A stretch of DNA of 64,000 nucleotides from Corallium rubrum. Taxonomy: Eukaryota; Cnidaria; Anthozoa; Scleralcyonacea; Coralliidae. Shown here piece by piece: positions 1 to 32,672 of this stretch. The notes beneath the pieces are model-generated. The model did no database searches, was not told the origin of the DNA, and saw only the letters and a list, made by a program, of their open reading frames with translations. Both the position numbers and the translations under genes were made by a program. The stretch lies in contig OZ036007.1 of the NCBI GenBank assembly GCA_964035015.1, positions 8,691,059-8,755,058 on the forward strand, in the 5' to 3' direction. Each line of letters starts with the position of its first letter. Position 1 is the first letter of the stretch.

Positions 1-20277
<20,277 letters not shown>

Positions 20278-20339
20278 CTAAGAAAAATAACAGCAATGAT
20301 AAAGCTACAAGTACACTAAATCACTGGTATGTGGTGCTA

Positions 20340-21212
20340 TTAGATGGTCCACAAGAAGCATGGCACTAAAGAAGCATCATGGCATTCCCCATTAGGAGAG
20401 GTTAGGCCTCCATCAGGAAAAATGGGAACCTCAATCAAGAGGTATGGCAACCCCTATCAGGGAGTATGGGCCCCCCAATCAAAGGATATGGGACCTCCAA
20501 TCAGGAAACATGGGTCTGGAGGGTCTAAGGAAAGTATAGGACTCCTCATCAGGAAACATGGGACAGGAAGGTCTAAGGGAAGTATGGGACCCCTCATCAG
20601 GAAACATGGGACTGGAGGGTCTAAGGAAAGTGTGGGACCCCTCATCAGGAAACATGGTAGTGGAAGGTCTAAGGGAAGTATGGGACCCCTCATCAGGAAA
20701 CATGGTAGTGGAAGGTCTAAGGGAAGTATGGGACCCCTCATCAGGAAACATGGGACAGGAGGGTCTAAGGAAAGTATGGGACCCCTCATCAGGAAACATG
20801 GCACTGGAAGGTCTAAGGAAAGTATGGGACCCCTCATCAGGAAACATGGGACAGGAAAGTCTAAGGGAAGTATGGGACCCCTCATCAGGAAACATGGGAC
20901 AGGAGGGTCTAAGGGAAGTGTGCCCCCCCCCCCCAATCAGGAAACATGGGACAGGAGGGTCTAAGGGAAGTGTGGGACCCCTCATCAGGAAACATGAGAC
21001 AGGAGGGTCTAAGGAAAGTATGGGACCCCTCATCAGGAAACATGGCACTGGAAGGTCTAAGGAAAGTATGGGACCCCTCATCAGGAAACATGGCACTGGA
21101 GGGTCTAAGGAAAGTGTGGGACCCCCAGCCTCATCAGGAATCATGGGACCCCAAGCCTTCTTAGGGCAGAAGGTTGGACCCCCTATCCTATCAGGGTGCA
21201 TGGGACCCTGAA
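20340..21212. repeat. 48-bp minisatellite open in several frames
   Basis: About 13-15 units of roughly 48 bp centred on cccctcatcaggaaacatgg and gggtctaaggaaagtatg, with mostly point variants. Because 48 is a multiple of three, long ORFs persist in both strands (up to 240 aa at 20479-21201 minus, 217 aa at 20558-21211 plus), each a 16-residue repeat. No start context, splice sites or independent evidence supports coding. It lies 5' of the most upstream recognised GCC exon. Confidence 0.9.
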
Positions 21213-21584
21213 AAATTCATGCTTTTCATACAGTATACTAGTGTCAAAGCTGTCATTCAAAAATTAATAGTGACTCAGGTGAAATTTTTTTAATAAATTA
21301 TAATCTGACTGACTGAGTTAGTAATTATTAAATATTTAGATCATACATACATAGATTTGCAAAAGATCCTTGTGCACATGCTATGCAGGATACTTCTGAA
21401 GCAAATGAAATGTCCAAATGACCAATGAAACCAATCAAAACTAAAATAAAGAAATCAAAATTTAATGATTTATTACAATCAATCAAACAATAATTTATTC
21501 AAGGTACAGTACCTATGATATATTTAACAAAAATTAAAAATCAAGGTCCTTGCAGGAGGTTAGCTCTATGTGAGGATCCCCTTA
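21213..21584. other. Non-coding AT-rich spacer
   Basis: No exon, repeat family or ORF of note seen between the minisatellite and the next MITE. Confidence 0.4.
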
Positions 21585-22015
21585 GCAGGTGTGGACTGAC
21601 CCACCGGGACACTGGGAAATTTCCCGGTAGGCCCCTTGCTCCTGTCCTTGTATGGGCCCCTGCTTATCTGAAGTAAGTTCCCTTAAACAGGTAAGCTAAA
21701 ATAATTTTTTGGTATAAAAATGCTGTTTTGAGTTTGTAAATCTGAGTACAAGTTCCTCGGCTATAGAGATGGCTGCCTGAGTATTGACCCCCAACCCCAG
21801 AACATTTCAATCCTGAGTAAGTGGGGACCCACTAATATAATCGCTGGTATGTAATATGTCTATTAACTGTTATGTGGTGTTAACATGAAGTACACCATAT
21901 TGTTTGCCCACTGGCCAAGATGCCCCACACATTCAACATAGAAATGCATTTTATGATGGTGGGGCCCTCCAGTGGCCATTTCCCAGTAAATATTTTAAGT
22001 CCAGTCCACGCCTGC
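21585..22015. mobile_element. MITE with imperfect TIRs
   Basis: Begins ggtgtggactgacccacc and ends ccagtccacgcctgcc in inverted form, with gggaaat and ccagtggcc blocks near the ends. Non-coding, ~430 bp. A related word (aggtctggactgaccactg) occurs at 31508. Confidence 0.6.
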
Positions 22016-22260
22016 CCCTTACCTAAATACATTGAAAGTACATGAAAAACTTCCTACTTTAAATTACAGTGTATTACAGAATATAAATTTAATAAAAAAA
22101 ACAAAACAAAAACAAAAAACAAAATATAAATAAGTGATACATATCCATATGTGGTAATTTCAATAGGGGATTGGTGACTAGAAATAGTATCGCTACGTAT
22201 GTGTAAATAGCGAACTTGTCAATTCGAAATTCTATGCAGCGTCGACATAGATGTTAGAGT

Positions 22261-22964
22261 TGTACATGCAGGGTTCGAATTAACGGTGTGCAATGCGCAA
22301 TTTGCACATCGTTTTGGCCCAAATAGTGAAAATTGCAGATCACTTTTCAAAACGATGTGCAAAAAAAAATCAGACTTGGGACTAACAAACATCCATCCAC
22401 GTTTACAAGTAATGCAATGCCAATCTGTTGGTACAGGTATTATGATTTTATAAAAAGAATGCTTTCACTTTGCTCTAGCAGTGTGTTCGCGAATCTTTGA
22501 AATGATTTTTTTTATCTCAAAATACAACCAGACTGGTAGGGGTTATATTAGCCTGAGTATCAGGCCCTTCTTTTTCTTCTGATACTCAGGTTAGGGTTAT
22601 ATTTTTAGCCGCCATGACAGGTGTGAATTTTTTAGCTCCATGGCTAACGACACGTCCGACGCAGCGCACCGACATGCCTACTTTTCTGACCAAGAGTCCG
22701 AAATGGATTAGCTAAAATGCATTCAAAGTTACTGAATGTCATGTTTATTTATTAAAAATAGATTACAAATAACGTTTTAAGACTATTAAATTATCGCAGT
22801 TTGACCATAGGTTTGACTGGATAGTTCAGATTATGGCAGAGCTATTATATTTTTAGCTTTTATTTAACCATAGTTAATGATTTAACACTCGTTCCAGAAC
22901 CACATATTTTTGAAAAATAGTTGCACATCATTTTCTCTCAACTAATTCGAACCCTGTGTACATG
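22261..22964. mobile_element. Non-autonomous hAT element with perfect 8-bp target duplication
   Basis: TIRs cagggttcgaatta (22269) and taattcgaaccctg (ending 22956) are flanked on both sides by tgtacatg (22261-22268 and 22957-22964), an exact 8-bp target-site duplication as hAT transposases make. The 688 bp interior has no transposase. Confidence 0.9.
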
Positions 22965-23389
22965 TTTTCTTCAGTGAATTTTGCTAAAATTTTGTAAATA
23001 AGTAGTTTATAAAAAGTTCTAAAGTACTGTATATATAATTTTAAAAATTTTCATAAGACAGAACCTTTTTAATTAAATCGAGAATTTTTATAGCGAAAAA
23101 TCTGTCCATACAACTGTCTCTGATTTTGTGCATGGATATTCTCCACAACAGCATCTATCATCTCAGCAATTTTTAAAAAAATTCACTGAAGCAAACTGAA
23201 AATATGCCACTTCAATTATGCAATATTTGAAAATATACCAATGTCATTATTACCATGGTAACAACAAATAATTGAACTTTTTGATAGATATTCTATATCT
23301 GCAATAGTTCTGCTATAGTAAGGTCTACTTAGTATTTATCTAACAAATTTTTAAACTTGTGAATAACATTAGATAATGAGCATATGAAA
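22965..23389. other. Non-coding AT-rich spacer
   Basis: No gene or recognisable repeat seen. Confidence 0.4.
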
Positions 23390-24029
23390 TACAGCCATTT
23401 GCAGTTGAGCTTGCAGCTTGCGTTAATTAAGATGTTGTTTCATCGTTTGAAACTCTGCATTCATTGGACTGCAACACATTGTTTCCAAGGACACAACATG
23501 ACGTAGCTACGGAGCTTTGACAGGGTTTCAATTAGTGATTAATTTGTTAATATTCGCGATCGTGGCGAGTAGATATTATAAAAAAATGTCTAGTAAACGA
23601 TTTAGCAAGGCCGGATGGACATATAATGTTGGGAAAGCTCTATCATGACTTAAGGAGAAGCATTATTGATAATGGATATCGGAAAACGGTAGAGAAAGAG
23701 TAACAGTGACAGTTATAAAAATAGGTACGCAATGCGTACATGTGACTACCGCTGTTAAGTACAGAACGAGATATAGACTTGAAATGCATGAAAATGTGTG
23801 AAAAGCACAGACACACACAAAAAAATGGTGGATAAATCCTAGCTAGAGAACCACTCTAGTGGTGCTTTGAACAACCCAATTTAACTTTTATCCACTGTGG
23901 ATAAAATTTTATCAGTGGATAAAATTTTATATTAGGTTGTTCAAAGCATGATTAGTGCTGTTCTTTAGCTAGAACTTATCAACTAGATAAGCTATCTTGG
24001 CTTTGTACAACTCACCCCAGATCATATAC

Positions 24030-24160
24030 ATATAGATTATTTTTGTGGAAACACCGTAAAATATTTGTTTGCTAAGCTTTCAGCCTGTTGACTCAGGCCG
24101 AAACTGTTAGCAAATAAATAATTTTCATTGCGGTGTTTCCACAAAAATAATCTATATACA
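24030..24160. mobile_element. Hairpin MITE nested in the 2.1 kb element
   Basis: Inverted pair starting tagattatttttgtggaaac and ending in its complement, ~125 bp. Also present in copy 2 at 51900-52020, so it predates the spread of the 2.1 kb element. Confidence 0.8.
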
Positions 24161-24673
24161 TTATCGCCTTGAAAACTTTCAAAGAATTAATCACTCGAGA
24201 TAATCAACATTGTGTTCCAAAACAACATTTTACCTGCCATAAATATGCTGTCAGTGGCATTCACGTGTAATGCACATCACTGATATTTTGTGATTCTGCT
24301 AGTATTTTAAATAACACAGAACAACAATACTCAGTATTGTAGTTTCAACAGATATATTTCTTCATTTCAAGGCTTTCAACATATTCAAGGCTTTAAGTTT
24401 CCCAGCACTTCACAATAGCTTTACAACAATTTCAGTATCAAAATATACAATTGGTGGCATGTAGATTATAGAATGTTTCAGTGCTTTCACAAGAGTTAGA
24501 CTTCTGGTGTATCTACTATTCTGTGGACGGATCACTGTAGCAGCTCTGGTGTCCACAAACGTTGATTTCTTAATTTCATTATACAAGATATTGAACAACA
24601 CCTAAAACAAGTAAACAAAGCACCAAGTCAAGGTTTTGTAATGTCTATGTAACAGCCAACATATTTTGCTTAA

Positions 24674-24963
24674 ACTAAATTAATCTAACCTTATTTATAC
24701 TGGATAACTCTATCAGTTATATCTAAACAGTTATCCTCAGAGCTCCAGTAAGGGCCCACCCTCATTGGTCCAGTGTTACTACAGGAGGAAACCTGAGTAC
24801 CCGGAGGAAACCTGTGGTGTTTGGTAGAGTCAAACTGGAAGCACTGTTCTCACATGTGGCCAAGGTGAATTATTTTAATCAGATAACTGCACCGTGCAGG
24901 TATTGAACCCAGCTCGCAGAGGTGAAAGGCACGTGCACTAACCACTATGCCACCAACACCACC
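24674..24963 (-). mobile_element. tRNA-derived SINE
   Basis: Read on the minus strand: a tRNA-like head with A box tggcatagtggttag and B box gggttcaatacc, then a body with the gtttcctcc block and a tail tatataactgatagagt-like. Same family as 44953-45200. The 2.1 kb copy at 50404 has no SINE at the corresponding site, giving an empty-site comparison. Confidence 0.75.
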
Positions 24964-26039
24964 TAGCATAAATTTCTTATATACAATGTATATAGTGTAA
25001 ATACAGGGCACTGTGATATATACTTCTCGAACTCATTAATAATTCACAAACCAAACAGATAGGAAAATCATAAGCGAGACAAAGGTTTGGTATGTGATCA
25101 AACAATTAATTTCCTGATTTGTTTGATCACGAAACAATGAAAGTTGTGTTTGCTCTAATATCAAAACATCTAGCTCGAAGTTGGTTAAAACACACTTCTC
25201 ACTCTTAGTGTATGCACTGGTGTATGATATATACATGTGTACATGCAGTATAAACATGAGTCACTGACCAGTGAGCACAACACACAATTCAACCAAAATT
25301 AAACTTATAAAGCGATTTTATCATTATAAATAATTTAGGTATATAGCAGTTTCTTCGATAAAAGAAGGTTGAAGGCCCAACTTCTAGCAAAAGCTGAATA
25401 TTTCTAGTACTGCTATAAGTACAGTACCCTGTTTCCGACCAAGTACTTATAGATTTTGTATATAGTATATAAGATAAACAACGTCACAGTTTTGAAACTA
25501 TTTCTTACCTTGTATAAACTGATCAATGTGGACAGAAACCGTTCCAAGAAGAAAAGATTTGCAAAGTAATAATTAACACTTTCAAAAATCAAAACTGTCA
25601 TCGAGAGAGCAACCAAAATGCAAAGGCTTGATTCACTTTAGTTTATTCCCCGCGAGGCCACGAAAACAACTCGAGTACTTCCCGAATACTTGGCGATCAA
25701 TGGCGATCTTCTTGACTATATGACGAGTACTTCCCGAATACTTGGCGATCAATGGCGATCTTCTTGACTATATGGCGATGGCTGCACGAGTATGACGTAA
25801 GTGCGGTTGAAGACACTCGCGCAAGCAAGCAACACGCCGACATTATGGCTACCGCTGACAGGTCAGCGGTAGTCACAACAAATTAATCACTAATTGAAAC
25901 CCTGTCAAAGCTCCGTAGCAACGTCACGCTGTGCCCTTGGAAACACTACGTTGCGGTCCAATGAATGCAGAGTTTCGAACGATGAAACAATGTCTTAATT
26001 AACGCAAGCTGCAAGCTCAACTGCAAATGGCGGTAGCGC

Positions 26040-26300
26040 GTATTTATTGAAACTATAGGGAGCCACCTTAAGCTGACTTTTGAATTTGTTAATATACTAA
26101 CTGCTTCAATAATGGTACTTGATAAACTATTCCACAAATAAATGATTCTTAAGAAAAATGAATACTTATAACAGTTAATTCTAGGTAATTTGGTATACAA
26201 AGTATATTTGAGACACAACAATATGTCTGAAACCAATATAAAATTCAAAAATATATGACAAGTCATAAAGGTTTGGAATTTCTTTTTTACTGTATATTTA
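26040..26300 (-). mobile_element. LINE 3' fragment (reverse-transcriptase C-terminal tail)
   Basis: On the minus strand the frame reads an RT-tail motif around NCYKYSFFLRIIYLWNSL, typical of the end of CR1/L2-like non-LTR ORF2 proteins (R-x-N..F..R.I..WNSLP). 5'-truncated and decayed. Confidence 0.65.
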
Positions 26301-26334
26301 GAACGTCGGCAAGAGATTCACCAGGCGGAAAACG

Positions 26335-27078
26335 TAATCTTATTATAAATATAAGTGCCCAGCACAAAACACGAATAAAAGCCATGAACAAAAGGACATA
26401 AAAAACATAATATTTAATAATCTAACGTTTCGTTGTTTATGCTACAACATCTTCAGAGATAATGATTACAAGATATTAATTTACAGGATATACAATAAAC
26501 AGAATTCTAATTACATACATATAGACCAATAAGTATAAAGAACTAAAAATACATCAGTTACAAGCTAATTATAGGTTAGGAGGTGAGGTAACACTGAATG
26601 TGTCAGGAGGTAACAGAAAATTAAAATAAGTAGAGCGGTGCTGATGGGCATCCTATTTCTTTTGATGATTTTAGTATTATCTCTTCCTGCTCTTTTGAAT
26701 CTGAGCTTCTTTTACGCGAAAGTCTTTTAATTAACAAACTTAAACCTCATCTCAACGGCAATATTGGATCAGCACCGCTCTACTTATTTTAATTTTCTCT
26801 TACCACCTGACACATTCAGTGTTACCTCACCTCCTAACCTATAATTAGCTTGTAACTGATGTATTTTTAGTTCTTTATTCTTATTGGTCTATATGTATGT
26901 ACTTAGAATTCTGTTTATTGTATATCCTGTAAATTAATATCTTGTAATCATTATCTCTGAAGATGTTGTAGCATAAACAATGAAACGTTAGATTATTAAA
27001 TATTATGTTTTTTATGTCCTTTTGTTCATGGCTTTTATTCGTGTTTTGTGCTGGGCACTTATATTTATAATAAGATTA
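26335..27078. mobile_element. Penelope-like fold-back element
   Basis: Arms 26335-26645 and 26768-27078 (311 bp each) are reverse complements around a 122-bp spacer. Each outer part carries gaagatgttgtagcataaac and gaaacgtta words typical of Penelope-like element 3' regions. The arrangement is two truncated copies joined at their 5' ends. Confidence 0.7.
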
Positions 27079-27341
27079 CTGTATATTGTTTTGTATCATG
27101 AAATGTGACTTTATAAAAGCTCAAGAAAACCAGTTTGTTGATAATATTAATAGAATTAGAAAATGGCCACCCGTATTTATTAAGAGCCTGATGCAAACAC
27201 GAGAGTGATGTTGGGAGAATTTGAAATTTTATATGAATCCAAGCTATAGGTGAGGGTTTATATAAGTACAGTACTTTCAAATTCTCCCAAACTCACTCAA
27301 GTGTTTACACAGGGCATCCATTTTCTATTTCTTTTATGAAA

Positions 27342-27837
27342 TACTACCATTTGCAGTTGAGCTTGCACCTAAGATGTTGTTTCATCGTTTGGAACTCTGT
27401 GTTCATTGGACAGCAACGTATTGTTTCCAAGGGCACAACGTGACATTGCTACAGAACTTTGACAGGGTTCAATTAGTGATTAAATTTGTTATTCTTGCAA
27501 TGTGGCGAATAGATATTATGAAAAAAATGTCTAGTAAATGATTTAGCAAGGCCAGACGAACATATAATGTTGGGAAGGATCTATCAGATGACTTAAGCAG
27601 AAGCATTATTGATAAGATATTGGAAAACGGTGGAGAAAGAGCAACGGCGATGGTTTTGTAATATCTACTCACCACAAATAACAAATGAATCACTAAATGA
27701 AACCCTGTCAAAGCTCCGTAGCAACGTCACGCTGTGCCCTTGGAAACACTACGTTGTAGTCCAATGAACAGAGTTTCAAACGATGAAACAACATCTTAAT
27801 TAACGCAAGCTGCAAGCTCAACTGCAAAATGGCAGTA
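27342..27837. mobile_element. Long-TIR MITE B (uninterrupted)
   Basis: Same family as MITE A with ~150 bp TIRs starting TACTACCATTTGCAGTTGAG. Lacks the 2.1 kb insertion, giving the pre-insertion structure. Non-coding. Confidence 0.85.
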
Positions 27838-29438
27838 AGGCTAAGAAATGTTCTGTGACATCACAACTGTGTTTACATCACCTAGTGATATAAACACAGT
27901 AATTGACCAATATTTGTATGACACACCCTATTTTACAAATATCAATACATATTAATATAATATAATATCACATGACACGATTTGAACAAAATGCTATATT
28001 AGATAATATTTCTACATTGCTCTATATATAAGCGTCAATTTTATTTATATTAAAGTTATAATCGAATTCAACAACGATCTCAAAGAAAAGCCTCAATCAC
28101 TGCCTCAATGATAGCTGTATTTTACGTGAAAACATCGATAAATGCCAATGTTAAAGTAAACATATATCACAAGATACAAAGGACAAGATTTTTCTCAGAT
28201 CACCTAGCTACGAAAGCACAAAATCTACAATTTTAATAAAATACAGTGTAGTATAAATAGTAACGCAGTCTTATTTACTGGTATTTAAACGACGTCGTTG
28301 CAAATATAAATAGATTGTCTTTATTGAAAGCTAGTATTAATCGTACCTGCACAAAGGAATATGATGAAATGGAGTGAGCTACACATTAATAAGATGTTCA
28401 GTTTGACATCGATTCTTCTTCTTATAAAACGCTATTTTCCCAATGACTGACAGAAGTAACTAGAACATAAAGCATACGATCCGTCATGCCTAAATAAATC
28501 CACAACACATGACACACAACAGACTTGCCAAAGCATGAAAAGCTATGTTTAAAATTCTTCTATGCTTCGGCCCAAAATACAAGACGTTGTTCAAGTCAAC
28601 TTGAATTATACGTCATGACCTCGTTGCCATGTTAATAAGTTAAGTTACCATATAAAACTTCAGGCCTCTACAGTATGACAAAATATTATCTTACATTTTT
28701 ACCTGAAACTCCCTTTTACATACAACTCACATATTCTACAATACCTGTGATTAGAGCCTTTTTTCTTCTCCCTTGAATGTTCCAAATGAGTTGCATCCGG
28801 CCACTCCGCCAGCCAACCCCACACCATACCCCCGTTTTACTAATGACTAATCACATTTTTTGTCAGACTATTTTTTTACATCAACAATTGTTTTCAATCA
28901 CGTCAAACAGCTGGTAACGGAAATAGTTTTAGCTACGTTTTTTTCAGGACCTTGGGAATGGCTTGATACATTCAGAAATCGCATACGAAAAATCACATAA
29001 AAATGATAAAATCCATCAGTGAGAAGTTCAAAACAATGAGCCTTTTCATAATTCACCCAAAAACCTGTATGAAGGACATTTACAAGCGGATAATACGATT
29101 TTAAAGCCTATTTTCAGGTATTATGAAAAAAAGCGGCAAAATGCTTTGGTTTGATTTCAAGAACTTTTGGTATGTTATTCCTGAATGTATCAAATTACTG
29201 AAAATTGCAAATATATAATTAGCAGAAAATACGCGACAACGATTGGAGGAAAGAACACACGTGATTTCAATTAGATACAGAGTAAAAATTAGAATATTTC
29301 CTTGACAACAATATTTCCTTAAGCTATTGTTTATATTGTCGGTTTAGTTACGAACTTTATGGCGTATAATGAGTACAAGATTTGTGTAATAGATAGCAGA
29401 AGACTAAATCTACAAGGTTTTGGTGTTTTGCATGAAAA
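27838..29438. other. Upstream region of the ankyrin gene
   Basis: AT-rich with no convincing exon or repeat family. The promoter and 5' UTR of the ANKRD53-like gene are expected near its right end, but no core element could be assigned. Confidence 0.4.
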
Positions 29439-31444
29439 ATGAATCATGGAGCGGTGGCTACGAGGGAGCAACTTAATGGAGGAACTCAACGCAGACGAAG
29501 AAGGCAAGTTGAAGTTAAAAAACGAATAGACGAAGATGTACTGATGGCAAGCTCTTCAGGAGACGTAGCTTGGCTGGAACAAACGTTAAGGACGAATGTT
29601 AAAAAAGCACTGAGTCACACCAAAGAACAGGTAAAATATATACTTACAAATAGTCTGTTTATACATGTAACAATCATGTAAAATATTAAATTGAAGATTC
29701 CTTTTTTTGTTATATATTATATATTGTATATTTATATATTGATTTGTAAAATAACATTTTGAAAATGCAAGCAGTATTAAATTGGTTAAAAGCCGTGTTG
29801 AAATAGTGTGGAAATTAACACTCACCCTGCAGGCTCGTCCAATCCGCTTGTGTTTCCACTGTAATTTCTCATTCTCCCAAACTTCCCCTTGTGGCCTTGT
29901 GTTTCTACAACTCTATATAGAAACATGGAAAATATTTTCTATTTCTTAAATATTTATATATTTATATAGTTTGTATATTTTATATATTTATATAATTATA
30001 TATTTATATATTTTATATATTTATATATTTTATATATTTTATATATTTATATAATTATTTATATATTTATATCATTATTTATATATTTATATCATTATTT
30101 ATATATTTTATAGATTTATATAATTATTTATATATTTATATATTATAAGTTAAAAGCTTCTTTTTACTTCATTCTCACCCAGGGTTTCAGCACAATTCAT
30201 TTGGCAGCAATGAATGGTCACTTGGACTGTCTAAAAGTGTTGATAGAAAAACAACGTATACCAGTGGATACTGAAAGTCTTACAGGATGGAGGGCAGTTC
30301 ACCTTGCTATTAACAAAAAGAACAAAACTAGATCTTTCAAGTGTCTTAATTATCTGTTAGGACAAGGTGCTGATCCATCAAAGTAAGTACTAACTTTATA
30401 ACACTTTGAGGCCTGGACCTCTCCCTGTGCTGAATAAAATCGAGAATAAAATACTGAAGACTCGTCTTCAGGCTTCAAAGTGTTTAAGGACCTCTCCCTG
30501 GACCTCTCCCTGGACCTCTCCCTGTGGTGAATAAAATCATCTGGTGCTAGCCAGAATAAAATACTAAAGACTCATCTTCAGGCTTCAAGAGATAGGTTTT
30601 AACACTTTGAGGCCTGGACCTCTCCCTGTGCTAGCTGAATAAAATCGTCTGGCATTAGCCAGGATAAAATACTGAAGACTCGTCTTCAGGCTTCAAAGTG
30701 TTAACTGTGTGACATTGAGAGAAACCACCAAATCCATTACTCAATTTTAAAATGTGTGAACCAAACTTAAATATATTTTTTCTCTTTTTTTAACATAGGC
30801 CTAACCATAAAGGCTTTACTCCAGTGCACCAAGCAGCAGCGACTGGCCAGGTCAACTGTCTTCATTCTCTAATTGATGCTGGAGCAATCATAGATAGTTT
30901 TGACTCCGAGAATCTAAAGCCTGTCGATTATGCACGGATATGGGGACACAGAATTTGCGTACGGATTCTCAATGCACGTCAGTGGCATATTGATAAGGAA
31001 AATGAATTAAAACACAGATTAAAAGTTAATGAAGATAGTCACAAAATACAAGAAGAGCTCGATAAACTTAATGTTGAAGAAAAAGTGTACAAAGTTGAGC
31101 AAAATAAAGTTGCTTTTGAGAGCTGGCTTCTCCACAAAGGCCTACCAGATCAACTAGACTGTTATGAACCGTTTTCAAATAAAGTTCTTGAGCATAAACC
31201 CCCTGTGAAAACCAAGAAAAGTCCTTCACCTGTTTTACCAAAGGTTACCACAACAGGAATAATGGCAAATACAATACCAGATCTTACTGTTGAGTTAAAA
31301 ACACATTATCATTACTTTGATGAATTTGATGCAGAGAAAAAACTAGATTTGATTCCACTTGCTAATATTTCCGCAACAAAAAGAAAGCAAAGGGCACAAG
31401 ACACATTTAGAGCTATGAGAGATGCTGGTTCTCACAGCCCATGA
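29439..31444 (+). CDS. ANKRD53: ANKRD53-like ankyrin-repeat protein, three exons
   Basis: Exons 29439-29630, 30183-30382 and 30799-31444 join in phase (192 + 200 + 646 nt) to 345 codons plus TGA. Donors are cag/gtaaaa and aa/gtaagt; acceptors are cccag and catag. The N-terminus is basic (a run of Arg). Residues ~65-96 hold the first ankyrin repeat (STIHLAAMNGHLDCLKVL), 98-131 the second, 132-168 the third (TPVHQAAATGQVNCLHSL), followed by a degenerate repeat with KPVDYARIWGHR, a segment characteristic of ANKRD53. The C-terminal half is a charged helix and a Pro/Lys-rich tail. In vertebrates ANKRD53 acts at the mitotic spindle with DDA3 (established). Shorter than human ANKRD53. Other ANKRD proteins are possible but less likely. 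Confidence 0.8.
29935..30150. repeat. TATATTTATA-type AT repeat in intron 1
   Basis: Degenerate array of tatatatttatat words in intron 1 of the ankyrin gene. Confidence 0.85.
30395..30710. repeat. Short inverted/direct repeat family in intron 2
   Basis: Copies of gcctggacctctccctgtg, gaataaaat and gactcgtcttcaggcttcaa, related in style to the 'agtctggtgttagacagagt' MITE family found at 34300-34600, 44155-44400, 49190-50040 and 58080-58165. Confidence 0.6.
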
Positions 31445-32672
31445 GAACTTGATAATTATATTATGTAGTAGCAAAATTACTCATCTTCAAAGCCTCACCC
31501 TAATCCAGGTCTGGACTGACCACTGTGCCATTTTGCCTTGAATAATATTATGATACATACAAACTGAATTCAATTCAATTGCTTGACATTATAAATGCAC
31601 AGTCTTTATCTGTATAAAGCCCAGGGAAAGATACAGATAAAGACAAAAAGTTATGAAATTTGAACTAAATACCTCGAACCAGCGATGTTTTGCTAATTTT
31701 AGAAGTGGGGGGACGCTCTTGAAAAAAAATGGGCGTGGTCACTCGATTGGGCATGGCCAATGGCCATGAAATTAATTAATCTTATTGAATCATTTTATGT
31801 TCCCATTGATCATTTTAATATTCATTTTAATGTTTAATTTCGCGATTGCGCGAAAGACTATACTAATTATATCCTGCTGGCCTGCTGGGCTGCTGCCTGA
31901 CTTTATCCGCAATTATGACAATAAGTATTTATCTAAACGGACATCAATTATCAGACTCTAGTATTTTTGTGCTAGTCTGCTAGAATTTTCTGCAAGTATA
32001 TCAAGTTTCAGGGAGATTAAAATAGTGACAAAATTACGTTCTGAAGTATTTCCACGTAGGATGCTGAGCAATTATTGCCAAAAATAACACGTATGTAGAA
32101 CAAGTGATAGCCAAAATTATTTGGACGGTGTCGAACGGCATTCACTGAACTTCACTCATATTTAATCCCTGCCAGGGGGAACGGCGTTCCCCCATGTTTG
32201 ATTTTGGCAGGGGGGACACCATTCCCCTGGTAAAAAAGGTGGGGGGACGGTGTTCCCCCGCGTTCCCCCTGGAAAACAACACTACCTCGAACCCCAGCAT
32301 TAAGCCTTATAGTATGTGGTTTAATGCCTCGGTTCTTGGTAATTAACTCTTACTTTGTTTATGATCACCTCAGTTTCCTTTGATGTACTGTACTGTACTG
32401 CAGTTGTATACTTATAATAATTACTCCCAACCACGCATAAATCAAGTTAATGCCCCAGCCTAATATACAGTATATTAGTCCATGAGGGCAATTAATTAAC
32501 TTGATTTATATGTGGTTGGGAAAATAAGGCCAGGTTAATCATATCAATGGTCACGAATGTGATAAAGGATTTATCATGATTGTGACTGAAGTGTTTTTTT
32601 AGACAACCTCTGTGATAACGAACTTAAGTATCTCAGTTTTCTTAGGCAACCTCTGTGACATAGTTACCATAG
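31445..32672. other. Intergenic repeats
   Basis: Contains a GC-rich non-coding segment with cgttccccc words (32165-32275), and a ~100-bp palindromic MITE with ends cccaaccacgcataaatcaag (32428) and cttgatttatatgtggttgg (ends ~32518). No gene. Confidence 0.5.

Larger units (their letters stand above)
23741..25877. mobile_element. 2.1 kb TIR element, copy 1
   Basis: Ends tgtgactaccgct and agcggtagtcaca form a 13-bp TIR. The whole element is present inverted at 50404-52488. It contains a hairpin MITE (24030-24160) and a SINE (about 24674-24963) absent from copy 2. A palindrome gtacgcaatgcgtac lies just outside one end in both copies, so the true end may be slightly further out. Short minus-strand ORFs (24410-24601, 25036-25257) are not recognisable proteins. 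Superfamily unknown. Confidence 0.75.
23390..26035. mobile_element. Long-TIR MITE A, split by a 2.1 kb insertion
   Basis: TIRs of about 150 bp start TACAGCCATTTGCAGTTGAG and end with the complement at 26035. Without the insert (23741-25877) the element is ~510 bp and matches MITE B (27342-27837), which shows the uninterrupted form. Confidence 0.85.

Noticed and set aside
20344..21211. ORFs of 206-240 aa on both strands
   Set aside because: Frames kept open by the 48-bp period; identical repeat peptides on both strands argue against coding.
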